Positions 36,475 through 45,752 are shown, numbered from the stretch's first letter. The stretch is DNA of 64,000 nucleotides from Leptospira broomii serovar Hurstbridge str. 5399 (GCF_000243715.2 NZ_AHMO02000008.1:166001-230000); one strand, 5' to 3'. The notes: generated from the letters alone by a model not told the origin. Numbers and translations: made by a program.

Positions 36475-37062
36475 GTGAAACAAACCCGAATTTTTCTAAT
36501 TAGCATCCTGTTCTTCGCAAATACTATGCTGTTTTCCGAAGAAGTGCAACCTACGTCTGCGCCTCCGGCAGAAACAACCGTCTCTCCGGAGGAATCGTCT
36601 CTTTCCACGGTTAAAAAGTTGGTCGGTTTTATTCGATATAAAAAAAATGATAAGGCTTTGGCTTTAATCCATGTAGGTCGATTTTCCGAATCATTAATCG
36701 GTGCGTCTAAATTTTCGGATGGGGAAAGAAAGGAATTCGAAAATGCAATCGCCGAATATATAGTAAATAAGGCTTTTCCGATTGCGGTAAAATATTTCGA
36801 CAAAATAGATATCACATATGAAAAACCGATCCTAAAAGATAAGCGTATTAGAATCGGTTCCTCAATTTTGTATAAAGGTTCTGACCAAGTTTCCTTCGCA
36901 TGGATCCTTTCCGAGATCGACGGAAATTGGTATATTACGGATTTTGAAACTGAAGGAAAGCTCGCGACCGACATCAATCGCACTAAAAATATAGAACCGT
37001 CCTTGAAAAAAAATGGAGTCAAAGGGACGATCGCCTTAGTTCAGAAAGCGGCTAAAAATTGA
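36475..37062 (+). CDS. MlaC/Ttg2/HpnM-like periplasmic phospholipid/hopanoid-binding protein
   Basis: The protein has 195 aa, GTG start with CAGG upstream. Signal peptide IFLISILFFANTMLFS. The mature part fits the Tol_Tol_Ttg2 (MlaC) family: FSESLIGASKFSDGERKEFENAI, KIDITYEKPIL, RIGSSILYKGSDQVSFAWIL and NWYITDFETEG. Members bind lipids in the periplasm. It overlaps an RND transporter gene (TGATG), which is the HpnM-HpnN arrangement known from hopanoid gene clusters; the lipid here is unknown. Confidence 0.82.
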   Translation: MKQTRIFLISILFFANTMLFSEEVQPTSAPPAETTVSPEESSLSTVKKLVGFIRYKKNDKALALIHVGRFSESLIGASKFSDGERKEFENAIAEYIVNKAFPIAVKYFDKIDITYEKPILKDKRIRIGSSILYKGSDQVSFAWILSEIDGNWYITDFETEGKLATDINRTKNIEPSLKKNGVKGTIALVQKAAKN

Positions 37063-39989
37063 TGAGAAAATTTCTCTCTAAATCGACTGATGCAGTACTC
37101 ACTCGTCCGGTTACATCGTCAATATGCTTATTAATTTTCCTCTTCGTTTCCGCATTCTACACGACTCGATTATCGATAAATAGCAATAATCTGGAATTAT
37201 TACCGCCGGAAAACCCTTCGGTCGTTATCACGCGTAAAGTTATCGAAATGGTCGGAGGAAGCGGATTTTATACCGTAGTTCTGAAGTTTAAAGACGAGAA
37301 GGGAATGACCTCCCACTTGGTGAAAGCCTTCCAAGCTAAGCGGGAAGGCAACACTGATCTGCAAAAAAAAGAACTCGATCTTGCCGATGCGGAAAAGCGC
37401 AAACATTTAGCCTATTATAAGGAGAGGGAAAGGGCCCTAAAACGATCCTCCGAAAAACTCGCCGAATTATTTTTAGCCGATAAGGAATTCGTTCGATTCG
37501 TATCGTATCGTTATAACGTTTCCTTTTTACAAGATAGACTTCCTTTATTTTTAAAAACGGAAGACTTGACCGAAATACGAAAGAGAGTCAAACGAAAAAT
37601 TGAAGAGGAGGTTGAGCGCGCGAACCCCTTCTTCATAAAGCTGACCGATGAGGAATATAACCCGGATTTTACCGATATTATTTCCAAATACCAACGCTTA
37701 GCAAAGCGAGATATATTCGACGAATATAATATTTCTCCCGACAAGGGGATGCTCTTATTACTGATCAAACCGACCGGATCCTTCGTAGATATCGATTTTG
37801 ACAAACGACTAGATCAAAGAATCCAAGCCATTGTAAAAGAATCCCATCTTGAAAAGGACGGCGTTTACGCGGGTTATACCGGAACCTATAAACTTAATCA
37901 AGACGATTACGAGACTTTGATAGGCGCATTGAAGCCGATCGGAATTGCATCGTTTGCGGGAATCGCTTTTTTACTTTTATTGTTCTTCAGAAATCCCCTT
38001 TTCATTGCTATGCTTCTTTTTTCTCTCTTTTCCGGGTTATTGATAACTTTCGGAATTACCGGGTTTTTTATCGGAGAGCTAAATAGCATCACCAGCATTA
38101 TCGGATCCATATTAATGGGTCTGGGAATCGACTATGGAATTCAGTTTTTGTATCGATTTAGGGAAGAGTTTACCAAAAAGCAGGATTTAATTCGATCTAT
38201 CAAGGATACGATTTATCATACTGGTGTAGCCTCCTTAAGTTCCGCCTTAACTACCACTTCGGCATTCGTGGTGCTTTCCTTTTCGGAGTTTAGGGGCTTT
38301 AGCGAATTCGGAATCATAGCGACCTACGGAACTCTAGTAATCGCAGTGACGATGTACGCAGTCACAGCAATACAAATTACGTTACTCTTAAAATGGTTCC
38401 CGCGCTTATCAAAAGTTTTTCTATTAAACGAAGCACAACAGACTCCTTCTCGAATATTAAGAAAATTTTATTCCAGACCCGGGCTGCTTGCAACAATCGT
38501 AGTATTGGCCGTTCTCTTTCTCGGGTTCTTTGCCCCTAAAGTAGAGTTCGACGTGAACGGCAGAAATTTACTCGTCGAAAATCAAGAATCCGTAAATCTC
38601 TACGATGAGATTTCCGATCGATTCGATATTTCGTCGGATCCGCAGGCTATAGTCGTAAATACTTTGGAAGAATCCGAAGCCGTATTCGATTATATGAATC
38701 CGGTCCCTGAGGAAATTTCCGGTTCGGTAGATCAAGTCGTTTCGCTTTGGAACTTCGTACCACCCTATGGTCAACAATTAGCGAATCGTAAAATCCTGGA
38801 TCAAGTCTCGAAAGATATGAAGCCCGTCAAACCGGCGTTTCTAAAACCCGAGCAGAGAAAATATCTTCCTAAAGCAAAAGTGTTTCTTTCGGTAAAACCG
38901 TACGGATACCGAGAGGTTCCCGACTATTTCGCATCCCAATTTAAGGAAATTCCCTCTTCGAAAGAAAAAGGCCATATTGTCTTTCTTTACCCTAAAGTGG
39001 CTCTCTGGCACGGCGGGAAGCTATTGGAATTCTTTGCCGCAGTCGGACAACTGGAAATACCGAAAATTTCCCGCAGAAATTTGAATACTATTTTATACTC
39101 CACAGGTATCGCCGGAAAGGGCTTTATTGAACCGAGTAAAGAAACGTATTCAAAATCGGAGGAGAAGGCTCTTCTTGTCGCATTGAATTCATATACGAAG
39201 GAAAAATTCCTTTCCTTAAAGATTCTACCCGGCACAGTCGAGACGATCTTAGAGCATAAACCTTATAAAACTGTCGCGCAAGTAAGATCATACACGTTCA
39301 AGACGAGCACTGCGGGAAGTTTGATGCTTTTTGCAAATTTGATCCTGATCGTTCAAAAAGAGGGATTTGCGGCATTCTTTATCACATTGTTTTTAGTGAT
39401 CGTTGTATTAATTCTTTTTTATAGAGCCTTTTTGCCGGCCGTACTATCATTGATTCCTTTGCTTTTGGGAATTTTGGTTACGGTGGGCTTTATGGCTTTG
39501 ATCGATCTAAAACTCAATTTTATGAACGTCCTCGTATTTCCCGTCGTGATCGGGTACGGAATCCAAAACGGAATATATATCTATTATCGTTTTAGGGAGG
39601 ACCACGATATCGTTAGAGCCATGGCGATGGTTGGACCGGCAGTGATTGCATCCACGTTAACTACATTAGTTGGATGGAGTGCATTATTACTCGCAGATCA
39701 AAGAGGATTGCATTCCATCGGAAAAGTAGCGACGATCGGGATTGCCGCTTGCCTCTTAATCGCCTTAACCCTTCTGCCGGCAATCTTGGAATTGGCATAC
39801 CGTTCCAGAAAGTCCGAGGAATCCGAAACGGTTCCTTTGGGTCTTGGACCCGAGGAAACGGAAGAACCGACGTTGGAAGCGAAGATTCCCGAGGCACTCC
39901 GGATTCAACCGAACCAAAGAATAGCCAAGGGCAAGACAGAATCACAGCTTTCGCCCAAGAAAAAAATCCCAAAAAAGAAATCTAAATGA
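37062..39989 (+). CDS. RND-superfamily transporter, MMPL/HpnN-like
   Basis: The protein has 975 aa from ATG 37062 inside the stop of the preceding gene. Two repeats, each a periplasmic domain followed by a bundle of about five TM helices (near 310-455 and 765-910). The first bundle carries GLGIDYGIQFLYRFREE (near 352) with an Asp. The second has VIGYGIQNGIYIYYRFRED (near 827) without that Asp, so the proton relay may rest in one half. The cytosolic tail is Lys-rich (KKKIPKKKSK). Likely exports or moves a lipid handed over by the MlaC-like protein. Confidence 0.88.
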   Translation: MRKFLSKSTDAVLTRPVTSSICLLIFLFVSAFYTTRLSINSNNLELLPPENPSVVITRKVIEMVGGSGFYTVVLKFKDEKGMTSHLVKAFQAKREGNTDLQKKELDLADAEKRKHLAYYKERERALKRSSEKLAELFLADKEFVRFVSYRYNVSFLQDRLPLFLKTEDLTEIRKRVKRKIEEEVERANPFFIKLTDEEYNPDFTDIISKYQRLAKRDIFDEYNISPDKGMLLLLIKPTGSFVDIDFDKRLDQRIQAIVKESHLEKDGVYAGYTGTYKLNQDDYETLIGALKPIGIASFAGIAFLLLLFFRNPLFIAMLLFSLFSGLLITFGITGFFIGELNSITSIIGSILMGLGIDYGIQFLYRFREEFTKKQDLIRSIKDTIYHTGVASLSSALTTTSAFVVLSFSEFRGFSEFGIIATYGTLVIAVTMYAVTAIQITLLLKWFPRLSKVFLLNEAQQTPSRILRKFYSRPGLLATIVVLAVLFLGFFAPKVEFDVNGRNLLVENQESVNLYDEISDRFDISSDPQAIVVNTLEESEAVFDYMNPVPEEISGSVDQVVSLWNFVPPYGQQLANRKILDQVSKDMKPVKPAFLKPEQRKYLPKAKVFLSVKPYGYREVPDYFASQFKEIPSSKEKGHIVFLYPKVALWHGGKLLEFFAAVGQLEIPKISRRNLNTILYSTGIAGKGFIEPSKETYSKSEEKALLVALNSYTKEKFLSLKILPGTVETILEHKPYKTVAQVRSYTFKTSTAGSLMLFANLILIVQKEGFAAFFITLFLVIVVLILFYRAFLPAVLSLIPLLLGILVTVGFMALIDLKLNFMNVLVFPVVIGYGIQNGIYIYYRFREDHDIVRAMAMVGPAVIASTLTTLVGWSALLLADQRGLHSIGKVATIGIAACLLIALTLLPAILELAYRSRKSEESETVPLGLGPEETEEPTLEAKIPEALRIQPNQRIAKGKTESQLSPKKKIPKKKSK

Positions 39990-40582
39990 TGCGTTTTAGA
40001 AAGATACCGACCTTACTTTTCGTTTTTGTCTTCTGCCTTGTTTCAAATTGTACGGTGCGTTATGTGAAATCTGCACCCGAATTTGAAAAATCCTTAACCC
40101 AATTCAAAAGAGTCGTAGTGATCTTAGATTCGACGTCTTCGATCGGGCTTCCGGAATCCGGGATGGCAAAGTCGATGTCCGAACAGTATCTAGCTCATCA
40201 TAAGGAATTCATAGTCTACCCGAATCCGAAAAATAAAGGCGCTGATTGCTCTGGCTTGCCGGGAAAAGCACAGGGAATCTTTACGCTGAAACTTACGGAA
40301 GAGTCTCGAAAATCCGAAATTCGGCTATCGGCTCTCGGACAATTAAAGAATTGTTCCTCCAATACTATTCTCTGGGAAGCATTAGCATCCGCCACATATT
40401 CGACGGATGGAGAAGACGAGCAATCGCTCCGCAAAACGTATACTCAGAAGTTTGGAGAATCCGTAGCGTCGAAAGCGGTTCCTTACTATCATCTGCTCCG
40501 GGCCCTATTCGACGAATTAACGGGTCCTGTACTGAATGAAGCGGAACAGGATGAGAAGATAGAAATAGAGTCTCAATCGTAA
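39986..40582 (+). CDS. Small lipoprotein (MXAN_6521/LA_1396-like)
   Basis: The protein has 198 aa. ATG overlaps the transporter stop (ATGATG), indicating translational coupling. Lipobox LLFVFVFCLVSNC. Body with FKRVVVILDSTSSIGLPESG and EQYLAHHKEFIVYP. It resembles a small lipoprotein family annotated in Myxococcus and Leptospira as MXAN_6521/LA_1396; this is from memory of the family and not a search. Third gene of the lipid-transport operon and possibly an outer-membrane partner. Confidence 0.75.
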   Translation: MMRFRKIPTLLFVFVFCLVSNCTVRYVKSAPEFEKSLTQFKRVVVILDSTSSIGLPESGMAKSMSEQYLAHHKEFIVYPNPKNKGADCSGLPGKAQGIFTLKLTEESRKSEIRLSALGQLKNCSSNTILWEALASATYSTDGEDEQSLRKTYTQKFGESVASKAVPYYHLLRALFDELTGPVLNEAEQDEKIEIESQS

Positions 40583-40684
40583 ACAACGCGAATAGCGTTC
40601 GCTACGAATACTTTAAGTTTTTCTTGACCTTTTCGAATTATAGGTTCGGATAAGCGGCGAATTGGGAAATTCCCAGGAGGTTTG

Positions 40685-40957
40685 ATGAACGCAATCAATT
40701 CGATTTCTAAGACCGTAACCGGCCTATTCTGGCTATTGTGGATCGGCCTTCTATTTCAAATTATTCGTCTAATCCCGCAATATGACGGAATCATTATACT
40801 TTTCGGTTGGGCGATACTGGCAGCTCATGTAATCGAGACGATTATCTATACGATAAGGGCTCCGCAAAGAGGCGGCTTTAAAATATCGGATGCAGCTCAA
40901 GTTTTTATCTTCGGCGTTTTTCATCTGATTCCTGTCAGCTTTTCGAACAACAAATGA
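40685..40957 (+). CDS. DUF1145 family small membrane protein
   Basis: The protein has 90 aa with an ideal AGGAGG before ATG 40685. Two TM helices (about 9-27 and 35-55), a short loop and a third hydrophobic segment ending FHLIPVSFSNNK. Resembles DUF1145 (YhhL-like) proteins, whose function is unknown. Single gene, about 100 nt after the lipoprotein. Confidence 0.78.
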   Translation: MNAINSISKTVTGLFWLLWIGLLFQIIRLIPQYDGIIILFGWAILAAHVIETIIYTIRAPQRGGFKISDAAQVFIFGVFHLIPVSFSNNK

Positions 40958-41049
40958 GGTCTTTTCGATTCGCTAAGTCTCGTCTTGCCTTTGCATTTAA
41001 AGCTAGGCCGGCGAATTTCATTTAATGAATCGAAGCATTCGGCTTTAGT

Positions 41050-41498
41050 CTAACCGTATAGCTCTCCTACGACTGCCAGAGTTACGGTAGCCTTTGCGAT
41101 CAATTTTTCCCTTTTTTGATGCTCCGCAAAGACTTCCGATTCGGCCACGATTATCGTTTTCCCCTGATAGATAACTTTAGACTCGCATCGGAGACGATCT
41201 CCGATGCGAGTCTAAATAAATTAACCTTAAATTCCAGAGTAAGAACTACCTGCTGTTCTCCGATAAGAGTTCCTGCGGCGCCGCCGGCGCTATGATCGGC
41301 TAAAGTGGAGATCACTCCGGCATGAACGAAGTTATTCTGCTGCTTATGTTTATCCTGAACAGCTAACGAAGTTCGAATCAAACCGGGTTCGATCTCGAGT
41401 AATTCGATTTCTAATAAGCGAACAAAATTAGCTTCTAGAAAAATTTGTTTAACTCTTTCTCTATAATCGGCGCCTCTAGGTTTAAATTCTCGGCTCAT
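41050..41498 (-). pseudogene. PaaI-type thioesterase (hotdog fold), frameshifted
   Basis: In the start frame (from 41498) the protein reads as a normal PaaI thioesterase, with FVHAGVISTLADHSAGGAAGT and VVLTLEFKVNLFRLAS. It then derails to a stop at 41151 (115 aa). Shifting by one base after the ASG position gives a perfect family ending (DRLRCESKVIYQGKT, EVFAEHQKREKLIAKATVT and AVVGELYG) that stops at 41050. Restoring one base would give about 149 aa, the usual length. The break lies exactly at a 19-bp inverted repeat (41176-41216). It is either a recent mutation or a sequencing or assembly error. Confidence 0.85.
41176..41216. repeat. 19-bp perfect inverted repeat inside the thioesterase gene
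   Basis: TTTAGACTCGCATCGGAGA, 3-nt spacer CGA, then its exact reverse complement (41198-41216). Coding sequence normally does not hold so long a perfect hairpin. It coincides with the loss of frame in the thioesterase gene. Confidence 0.95.
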
Positions 41499-41561
41499 CG
41501 TTATTTCGAAATCCTTAATACAAAAATGAAAGTTCGGATTCGTAAATTACCAAGGTTTGAA

Positions 41562-42479
41562 TTATCCCGGCCTCGGTAATTTGCCGAGAATTTCGCCGTA
41601 TTCTTTCGCCATATTTCGAACGATTTCACCTGCAGGCAAAACGGAATCGATCTGGGCGACTCCCTGACCCGCTGACCAGATATCTTTCCAACGTTTAAAT
41701 TCCTGGTCGATACTATGGGTTCGATTGTTATGAAAATCGTCACCAGCCTTCTCAACCGAACGTCGCAGCCAGTTTGCGGGAATCCCGGAAATTTTTTCAG
41801 TGTATACGATTTCTTCGGGAGGAGAGTCCACAATCATTTGCTTATATTCTTCGGAGGCGGAAGCCTCTTTGGAAGCAATAAGCCTGGTCCCGATATAGAC
41901 TGCATCCGCTCCTAACGAAAGTGCGGCAGCCATTTGCGCTCCTCCGCTGATCGCTCCTGCTGCAATAACAGGTAATCCGACTTCCTTTTTCAAGTACGGA
42001 AACAGGCTAAACGGAGAGATCGCTCCTGCGTGTCCACCCGCACCCTGCGCGACCGCGACAAGAGCATCCGCGCCGGACTTAGCGACTATTCTGGCATGCT
42101 TTAAAGTCGTGACGTCGCAAAAAACTTTTGTTCCGACGGACTTAGCTTCTCCTACTATGCTCCGAGGACTTCCTAAACTTGTAATGATAAGTTCAACTTT
42201 GAACTCCAGAAGCACTTCCAAATGCTTAGCCCAATTCGGATTATGATCCTTATGCAAAATTAAGTTAACACCGATAGGTTTCTTGGTTCTGGAGCGAATT
42301 TCCTCCAGCCCTCTCCGCAATTCTTCGATGGTTCTATAATTTTGGGAGGGAAAAGTTCCCAGTCCCCCCGCTTCCGATACGGCGACGACCAGATCCGGAT
42401 ACGAAACAAGAAACATTGGAGCACCGATGATCGGGAGATCGATTCCGAGCATATCGGTGATAGATGTACGTATTTTCAT
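41562..42479 (-). CDS. Nitronate monooxygenase / 2-nitropropane dioxygenase family flavoprotein
   Basis: The protein has 305 aa. FMN-dependent TIM barrel with IIGAPMFLVSYPDLVVAVS at the N-terminus, GVNLILHK, VAVAQGAGGHAGAISPF (the His is the usual catalytic base), LPVIAAGAISGGAQMAAALSLGADAVYIGTRLIAS (in two stretches) and the C-terminal lid. Oxidises alkyl nitronates or related compounds. Followed 63 nt later by the broken thioesterase. Confidence 0.9.
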   Translation of the reverse strand: MKIRTSITDMLGIDLPIIGAPMFLVSYPDLVVAVSEAGGLGTFPSQNYRTIEELRRGLEEIRSRTKKPIGVNLILHKDHNPNWAKHLEVLLEFKVELIITSLGSPRSIVGEAKSVGTKVFCDVTTLKHARIVAKSGADALVAVAQGAGGHAGAISPFSLFPYLKKEVGLPVIAAGAISGGAQMAAALSLGADAVYIGTRLIASKEASASEEYKQMIVDSPPEEIVYTEKISGIPANWLRRSVEKAGDDFHNNRTHSIDQEFKRWKDIWSAGQGVAQIDSVLPAGEIVRNMAKEYGEILGKLPRPG

Positions 42480-42563
42480 GAAGAGAAGCTTTTACTTATC
42501 AGCCAGCGAATCCATCTTTTTTTTCTGGCTGTTTAGAAATCGAAATCTAGTATTGAACGCATT

Positions 42564-42878
42564 ATGATAGTAACGGTTTCTTCCTACAAAATTCTTCCGG
42601 AAAAAATCCAAGAATTTTTGCAAATAAGCTCCGATCTCGCAAAAGAATCCATAAAGGAGAACGGCGTTTATCGATTCGACTTTCTCCAAAATGACGGCGA
42701 CGAAGGACGATTTCTGTTAATCGAAGCGTATGAAACGGAAGGGTTTAGAAAATCGCATTTGGAGACGCCGCATTTTCTAAATTGGAGAAGAACGGTTCCG
42801 GATATGTTTTCTCAAGGAACCACAACCGTACATTATAAGCCCGTTTATCCGGGATCGTCGGACTGGAAAAAAGAATAA
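42564..42878 (+). CDS. Antibiotic biosynthesis monooxygenase (ABM) domain protein
   Basis: The protein has 104 aa, a single ferredoxin-like ABM domain: MIVTVSSYKILPEKIQEFLQ, NGVYRFDFLQNDGDEGRFLLIEAYET and SHLETPHFLNWRRTVPDMF. Such proteins act as quinol monooxygenases, haem-degrading enzymes or cofactor-free oxygenases; which applies here is not visible. Divergent from the nitronate monooxygenase gene. Confidence 0.88.
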   Translation: MIVTVSSYKILPEKIQEFLQISSDLAKESIKENGVYRFDFLQNDGDEGRFLLIEAYETEGFRKSHLETPHFLNWRRTVPDMFSQGTTTVHYKPVYPGSSDWKKE

Positions 42879-43079
42879 TGTAGACTTCTTCGTAAATAAT
42901 TATCGAACCTCCGACTTTTATAGTACACGAAATCGGCTTCGACGGGTCCTTCTATAATGTCGACTGAGCTACTATCTTCAACTATCAAAACGGGAACGTG
43001 GATTTCAGGCCGATCGTAATTGTAATTATTTTGGTTACATTTTTGATTTTTCTCAAATTTGCGGGGTCCAAGAAATAGA

Positions 43080-44114
43080 ATGGTAAGAATAACAGGTTCC
43101 AAAGCCGCCCTTGTTTCGAACGAAACGAATCCCGTTGAAGACAGTCATTCTCGTTTGCGAAGCGAAAACACTTCGGTTATCGATGATTCGGAATTATTGG
43201 ATGCTTATTCTCGGTCGGTTGTAAATGCGGTGGATCTTGTCGGACCGGCCGTCGTTCACTTACAAGTCGAATCCAATAATTCCAAAGGAGAGGGCGGTAG
43301 CGGTTCCGGCTTCTTAGTAACCCCCGACGGTTTTTTGGCCACCAATAGTCATGTGATAAGCGGCGCCAAGAAAATCCGAGTTAGATTATCGGACGGGTCG
43401 ACGACTGAAGCCGAGCTCGTAGGGGATGATCCATATACGGACGTCGCAGTTCTTAGAATTCGAGGAAACGGCTATCGTCATGCGAGTTTCGCAGATTCTC
43501 AAAAATTGAAAGTCGGTCAGTTGGTCATAGCGATAGGAAATCCGTACGGTTTCGAATCAACGGTGACGGCGGGAGTCGTTAGCGCATTAGGAAGGACATT
43601 GCGCTCCCGGACCGGTAGACTGATCGATAACGTGATCCAAACCGATGCCGCGCTGAACCCGGGAAATTCGGGCGGTCCATTAGTTGATTCAAAAGGAAGA
43701 ATTATCGGAATCAATACTGCGATCATCTTACCGGCTCAAGGAATTTGTTTTGCGGTCGGCTCTAGTACGGCCGAATATGTCATCACTCGACTGATCACTC
43801 ACGGAAGCGTGAAACGAGGTTACCTCGGTATCGGAGGGCAGAATCAAACGATCCCGATAACGATGCGCGGAATGAATCGAATCAGTCAGGAATCCGGAGT
43901 TTTAGTTCAGAGTGTGGAAACGGATTCGCCCGCAAACCAAGCAGGCATTCGGAACGGAGATATCGTAATTTCCTTGTCCGAAAAGAAAATCGAAGGAGTG
44001 GACGATCTTCATAAGATTTTGGACGAGTCTAGTATCGGTAAAAAGCTGACGATTCGTTTGTTAAGGGAAGGTTCCCTGAGAACCATTTTCGTGGAACCCA
44101 GAGAACTAAAATAA
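43080..44114 (+). CDS. HtrA/DegP-type trypsin-like protease with PDZ domain
   Basis: The protein has 344 aa from ATG 43080; a TTG at 43059 has no ribosome site. Catalytic triad visible: His in ATNSHVISG (near 90), Asp in DDPYTDVAVLRI (near 120), Ser in LNPGNSGGPLVD (near 197). One PDZ domain from about 255 (GVLVQSVETDSPANQAGIRNGD). Neither start gives a recognisable signal peptide or N-terminal TM segment, which is unusual for this family and suggests a cytosolic location or unconventional export. Confidence 0.9.
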   Translation: MVRITGSKAALVSNETNPVEDSHSRLRSENTSVIDDSELLDAYSRSVVNAVDLVGPAVVHLQVESNNSKGEGGSGSGFLVTPDGFLATNSHVISGAKKIRVRLSDGSTTEAELVGDDPYTDVAVLRIRGNGYRHASFADSQKLKVGQLVIAIGNPYGFESTVTAGVVSALGRTLRSRTGRLIDNVIQTDAALNPGNSGGPLVDSKGRIIGINTAIILPAQGICFAVGSSTAEYVITRLITHGSVKRGYLGIGGQNQTIPITMRGMNRISQESGVLVQSVETDSPANQAGIRNGDIVISLSEKKIEGVDDLHKILDESSIGKKLTIRLLREGSLRTIFVEPRELK

Positions 44115-44121
44115 ACTTTTC

Positions 44122-44832
44122 TTAAAGTTCGGGGACATCGATCAAAAGTAGCTCCGAGTTTTCCAGGGATTTGACCTGAAGAACGTCGCCCGTCGTAAAG
44201 CCGGCTCCGTCTCTTGAAAGAAGTTCGGTCCCGTTGATCTCAACCTTACCCGAAATCAAGAAGGCGTATACTCCGCCTTTCTTATTCCTACGTTCGTAAG
44301 AGACTTCCGCTCCTTTATCAAGATTTCCTAATGAAAACCAAGCGTTTTGATGAATCCAAAGCCCGTCGGAAGCATGTTCCGGAGAGACCAGCAATTGAAA
44401 ACGGTTTTTGCGCTCTTCCACGGCGAATTTTTTCTGAGCGTATCTCGGAGAAACGGATCTCTTATCCGGAATAACCCAAATCTGCAATAAGCTTAGCAAT
44501 TCCGACTCCGAGTGATTATATTCAGAATGTCTAATTCCCGTTCCTGCGGACATTACCTGAACTTCCCCCGCATGAATTACGCCGTTGGTACCGATACTAT
44601 CCTTATGCTCGACCGCCCCTTCTAATGGAATCGTGATAATCTCCATATCTTGATGGGGATGCATAGGAAAACCTGTTCCACCAGCGATAGCATCGTCGTT
44701 TAATACGCGGAGAGCCCCGAAATGAATCCGGCTTTCATCCATATAGGAACCGAAACTGAAAGTATGTCTGGATTTCAACCAGCCAAAATCTACGTTTCCT
44801 CGCGTTTCCGACTTATGCACTACTGATTCCAT
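44122..44832 (-). CDS. Pirin family bicupin protein
   Basis: The protein has 236 aa. Pirin_N cupin with FGWLKSRHTFSFGSYMDE, FPMHPHQDMEIITIPLEG (metal-binding His-x-His-x3-Glu) and MSAGTGIRHSEYNHSES, then a C-terminal cupin. The length and motifs match YhaK-type pirins with possible quercetinase activity, often redox sensors. Converges on the protease gene with a 7-nt gap. Confidence 0.92.
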   Translation of the reverse strand: MESVVHKSETRGNVDFGWLKSRHTFSFGSYMDESRIHFGALRVLNDDAIAGGTGFPMHPHQDMEIITIPLEGAVEHKDSIGTNGVIHAGEVQVMSAGTGIRHSEYNHSESELLSLLQIWVIPDKRSVSPRYAQKKFAVEERKNRFQLLVSPEHASDGLWIHQNAWFSLGNLDKGAEVSYERRNKKGGVYAFLISGKVEINGTELLSRDGAGFTTGDVLQVKSLENSELLLIDVPEL

Positions 44833-45041
44833 GAAATCCTTCCTTATCCTCCTTTAATCCGAGGATACTTTTTAGACGATTGAATTAGACAATAGTTCAA
44901 TGATAAAGTATATTTCTGAGCTATACGTGATTTTCATCCGACGAAAATCGGATTCATAAGCAATTATGGAATACCGTCAAATCGAGATTAGCTCGAGACA
45001 ACGAGCTCACTAAATCGAAAACGAAGTATTAACGATTAAGG

Positions 45042-45395
45042 TTATTCTTGGCTGGGAGTTCCGACGATCGCTATGCATCGGATATAGACTAGAGGAGGTA
45101 AAAGAAAGAAACGAGTAAATACTTCTCCGTTGGAAAGCGATTGCGTTCCTGCAGGAGCTCTTTCCAAGGCATTATCGTAAGCGGCCTGAAGATCCGGTTC
45201 GAACTTTCCGAAATAAATCGGAAAGAACCAGCCTACGCAACTCTCGCCCTCGATACGATTCTCCGCAAATGCGGGTCTTTCTTTGGCGGGTTTCAATCTG
45301 TCGATTTGAAAGAGAAGCTTTTCTCCTCCCGTGCAACCGGAAATCAAGACCGAGACAATCAATATTGAAAAACCCTGACTGAATGTTCGATTCAT
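45042..45395 (-). CDS. Small lipoprotein
   Basis: The protein has 117 aa. Lipobox FSILIVSVLISGC. The body has GESCVGWFFPIYFGKFEPDLQAAYDNAL and a hydrophobic region near the end. The GESC plus later alanine-rich helix recalls lipoproteins of the TRL type but the ending differs; family not assigned. ATG overlaps the previous stop (ATGA), so it is coupled to the 98-aa lipoprotein gene. Confidence 0.72.
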   Translation of the reverse strand: MNRTFSQGFSILIVSVLISGCTGGEKLLFQIDRLKPAKERPAFAENRIEGESCVGWFFPIYFGKFEPDLQAAYDNALERAPAGTQSLSNGEVFTRFFLLPPLVYIRCIAIVGTPSQE

Positions 45396-45688
45396 CGAGT
45401 GATCTCCAAGCCGTATCTAAGGCGATAACAACTTGCCCAAGTCCCGTCATCCTTCTTGTAGACTTCCAAATCTCGAATATGAGTGGCATGAGAATTTTTC
45501 TCGTGGATTTTGTAGATAAGATCCTGGACTTTTTCGTCGCAACTTTGTTCTTCCTGCTTATATAATCCCTTTTGTACATCGACCGGAACCGGCTTCATTC
45601 GGATATTATTAAAAAAGAATATGGTAGATGAGTAGCATCCCGTTGTAAACAGGGCGAGGAATAGAACTAACGATGCTCGCTTACTCAT
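45392..45688 (-). CDS. Small lipoprotein
   Basis: The protein has 98 aa. Signal peptide SLVLFLALFTTGC; a short mature domain with two Cys (EEQSCDEK and WASCYRLRYG) that may pair. No family recognised. First gene of a two-gene lipoprotein operon with the 117-aa gene. Confidence 0.72.
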   Translation of the reverse strand: MSKRASLVLFLALFTTGCYSSTIFFFNNIRMKPVPVDVQKGLYKQEEQSCDEKVQDLIYKIHEKNSHATHIRDLEVYKKDDGTWASCYRLRYGLEITR

Positions 45689-45752
45689 AGAGAGATAATC
45701 AAACGATAGTTCGGGCCGATTGGCAAGATTTTTCTAAATTAAAGACGTTAAA

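Noticed and set aside
42845..43102. Minus-strand 85-codon frame between the ABM gene and the protease gene
   Set aside because: It overlaps both neighbours, has no ribosome site and no recognisable domain. Part of it (PVLIVEDSSSVDIIEG) looks protein-like, so it is not excluded, but support is too weak.
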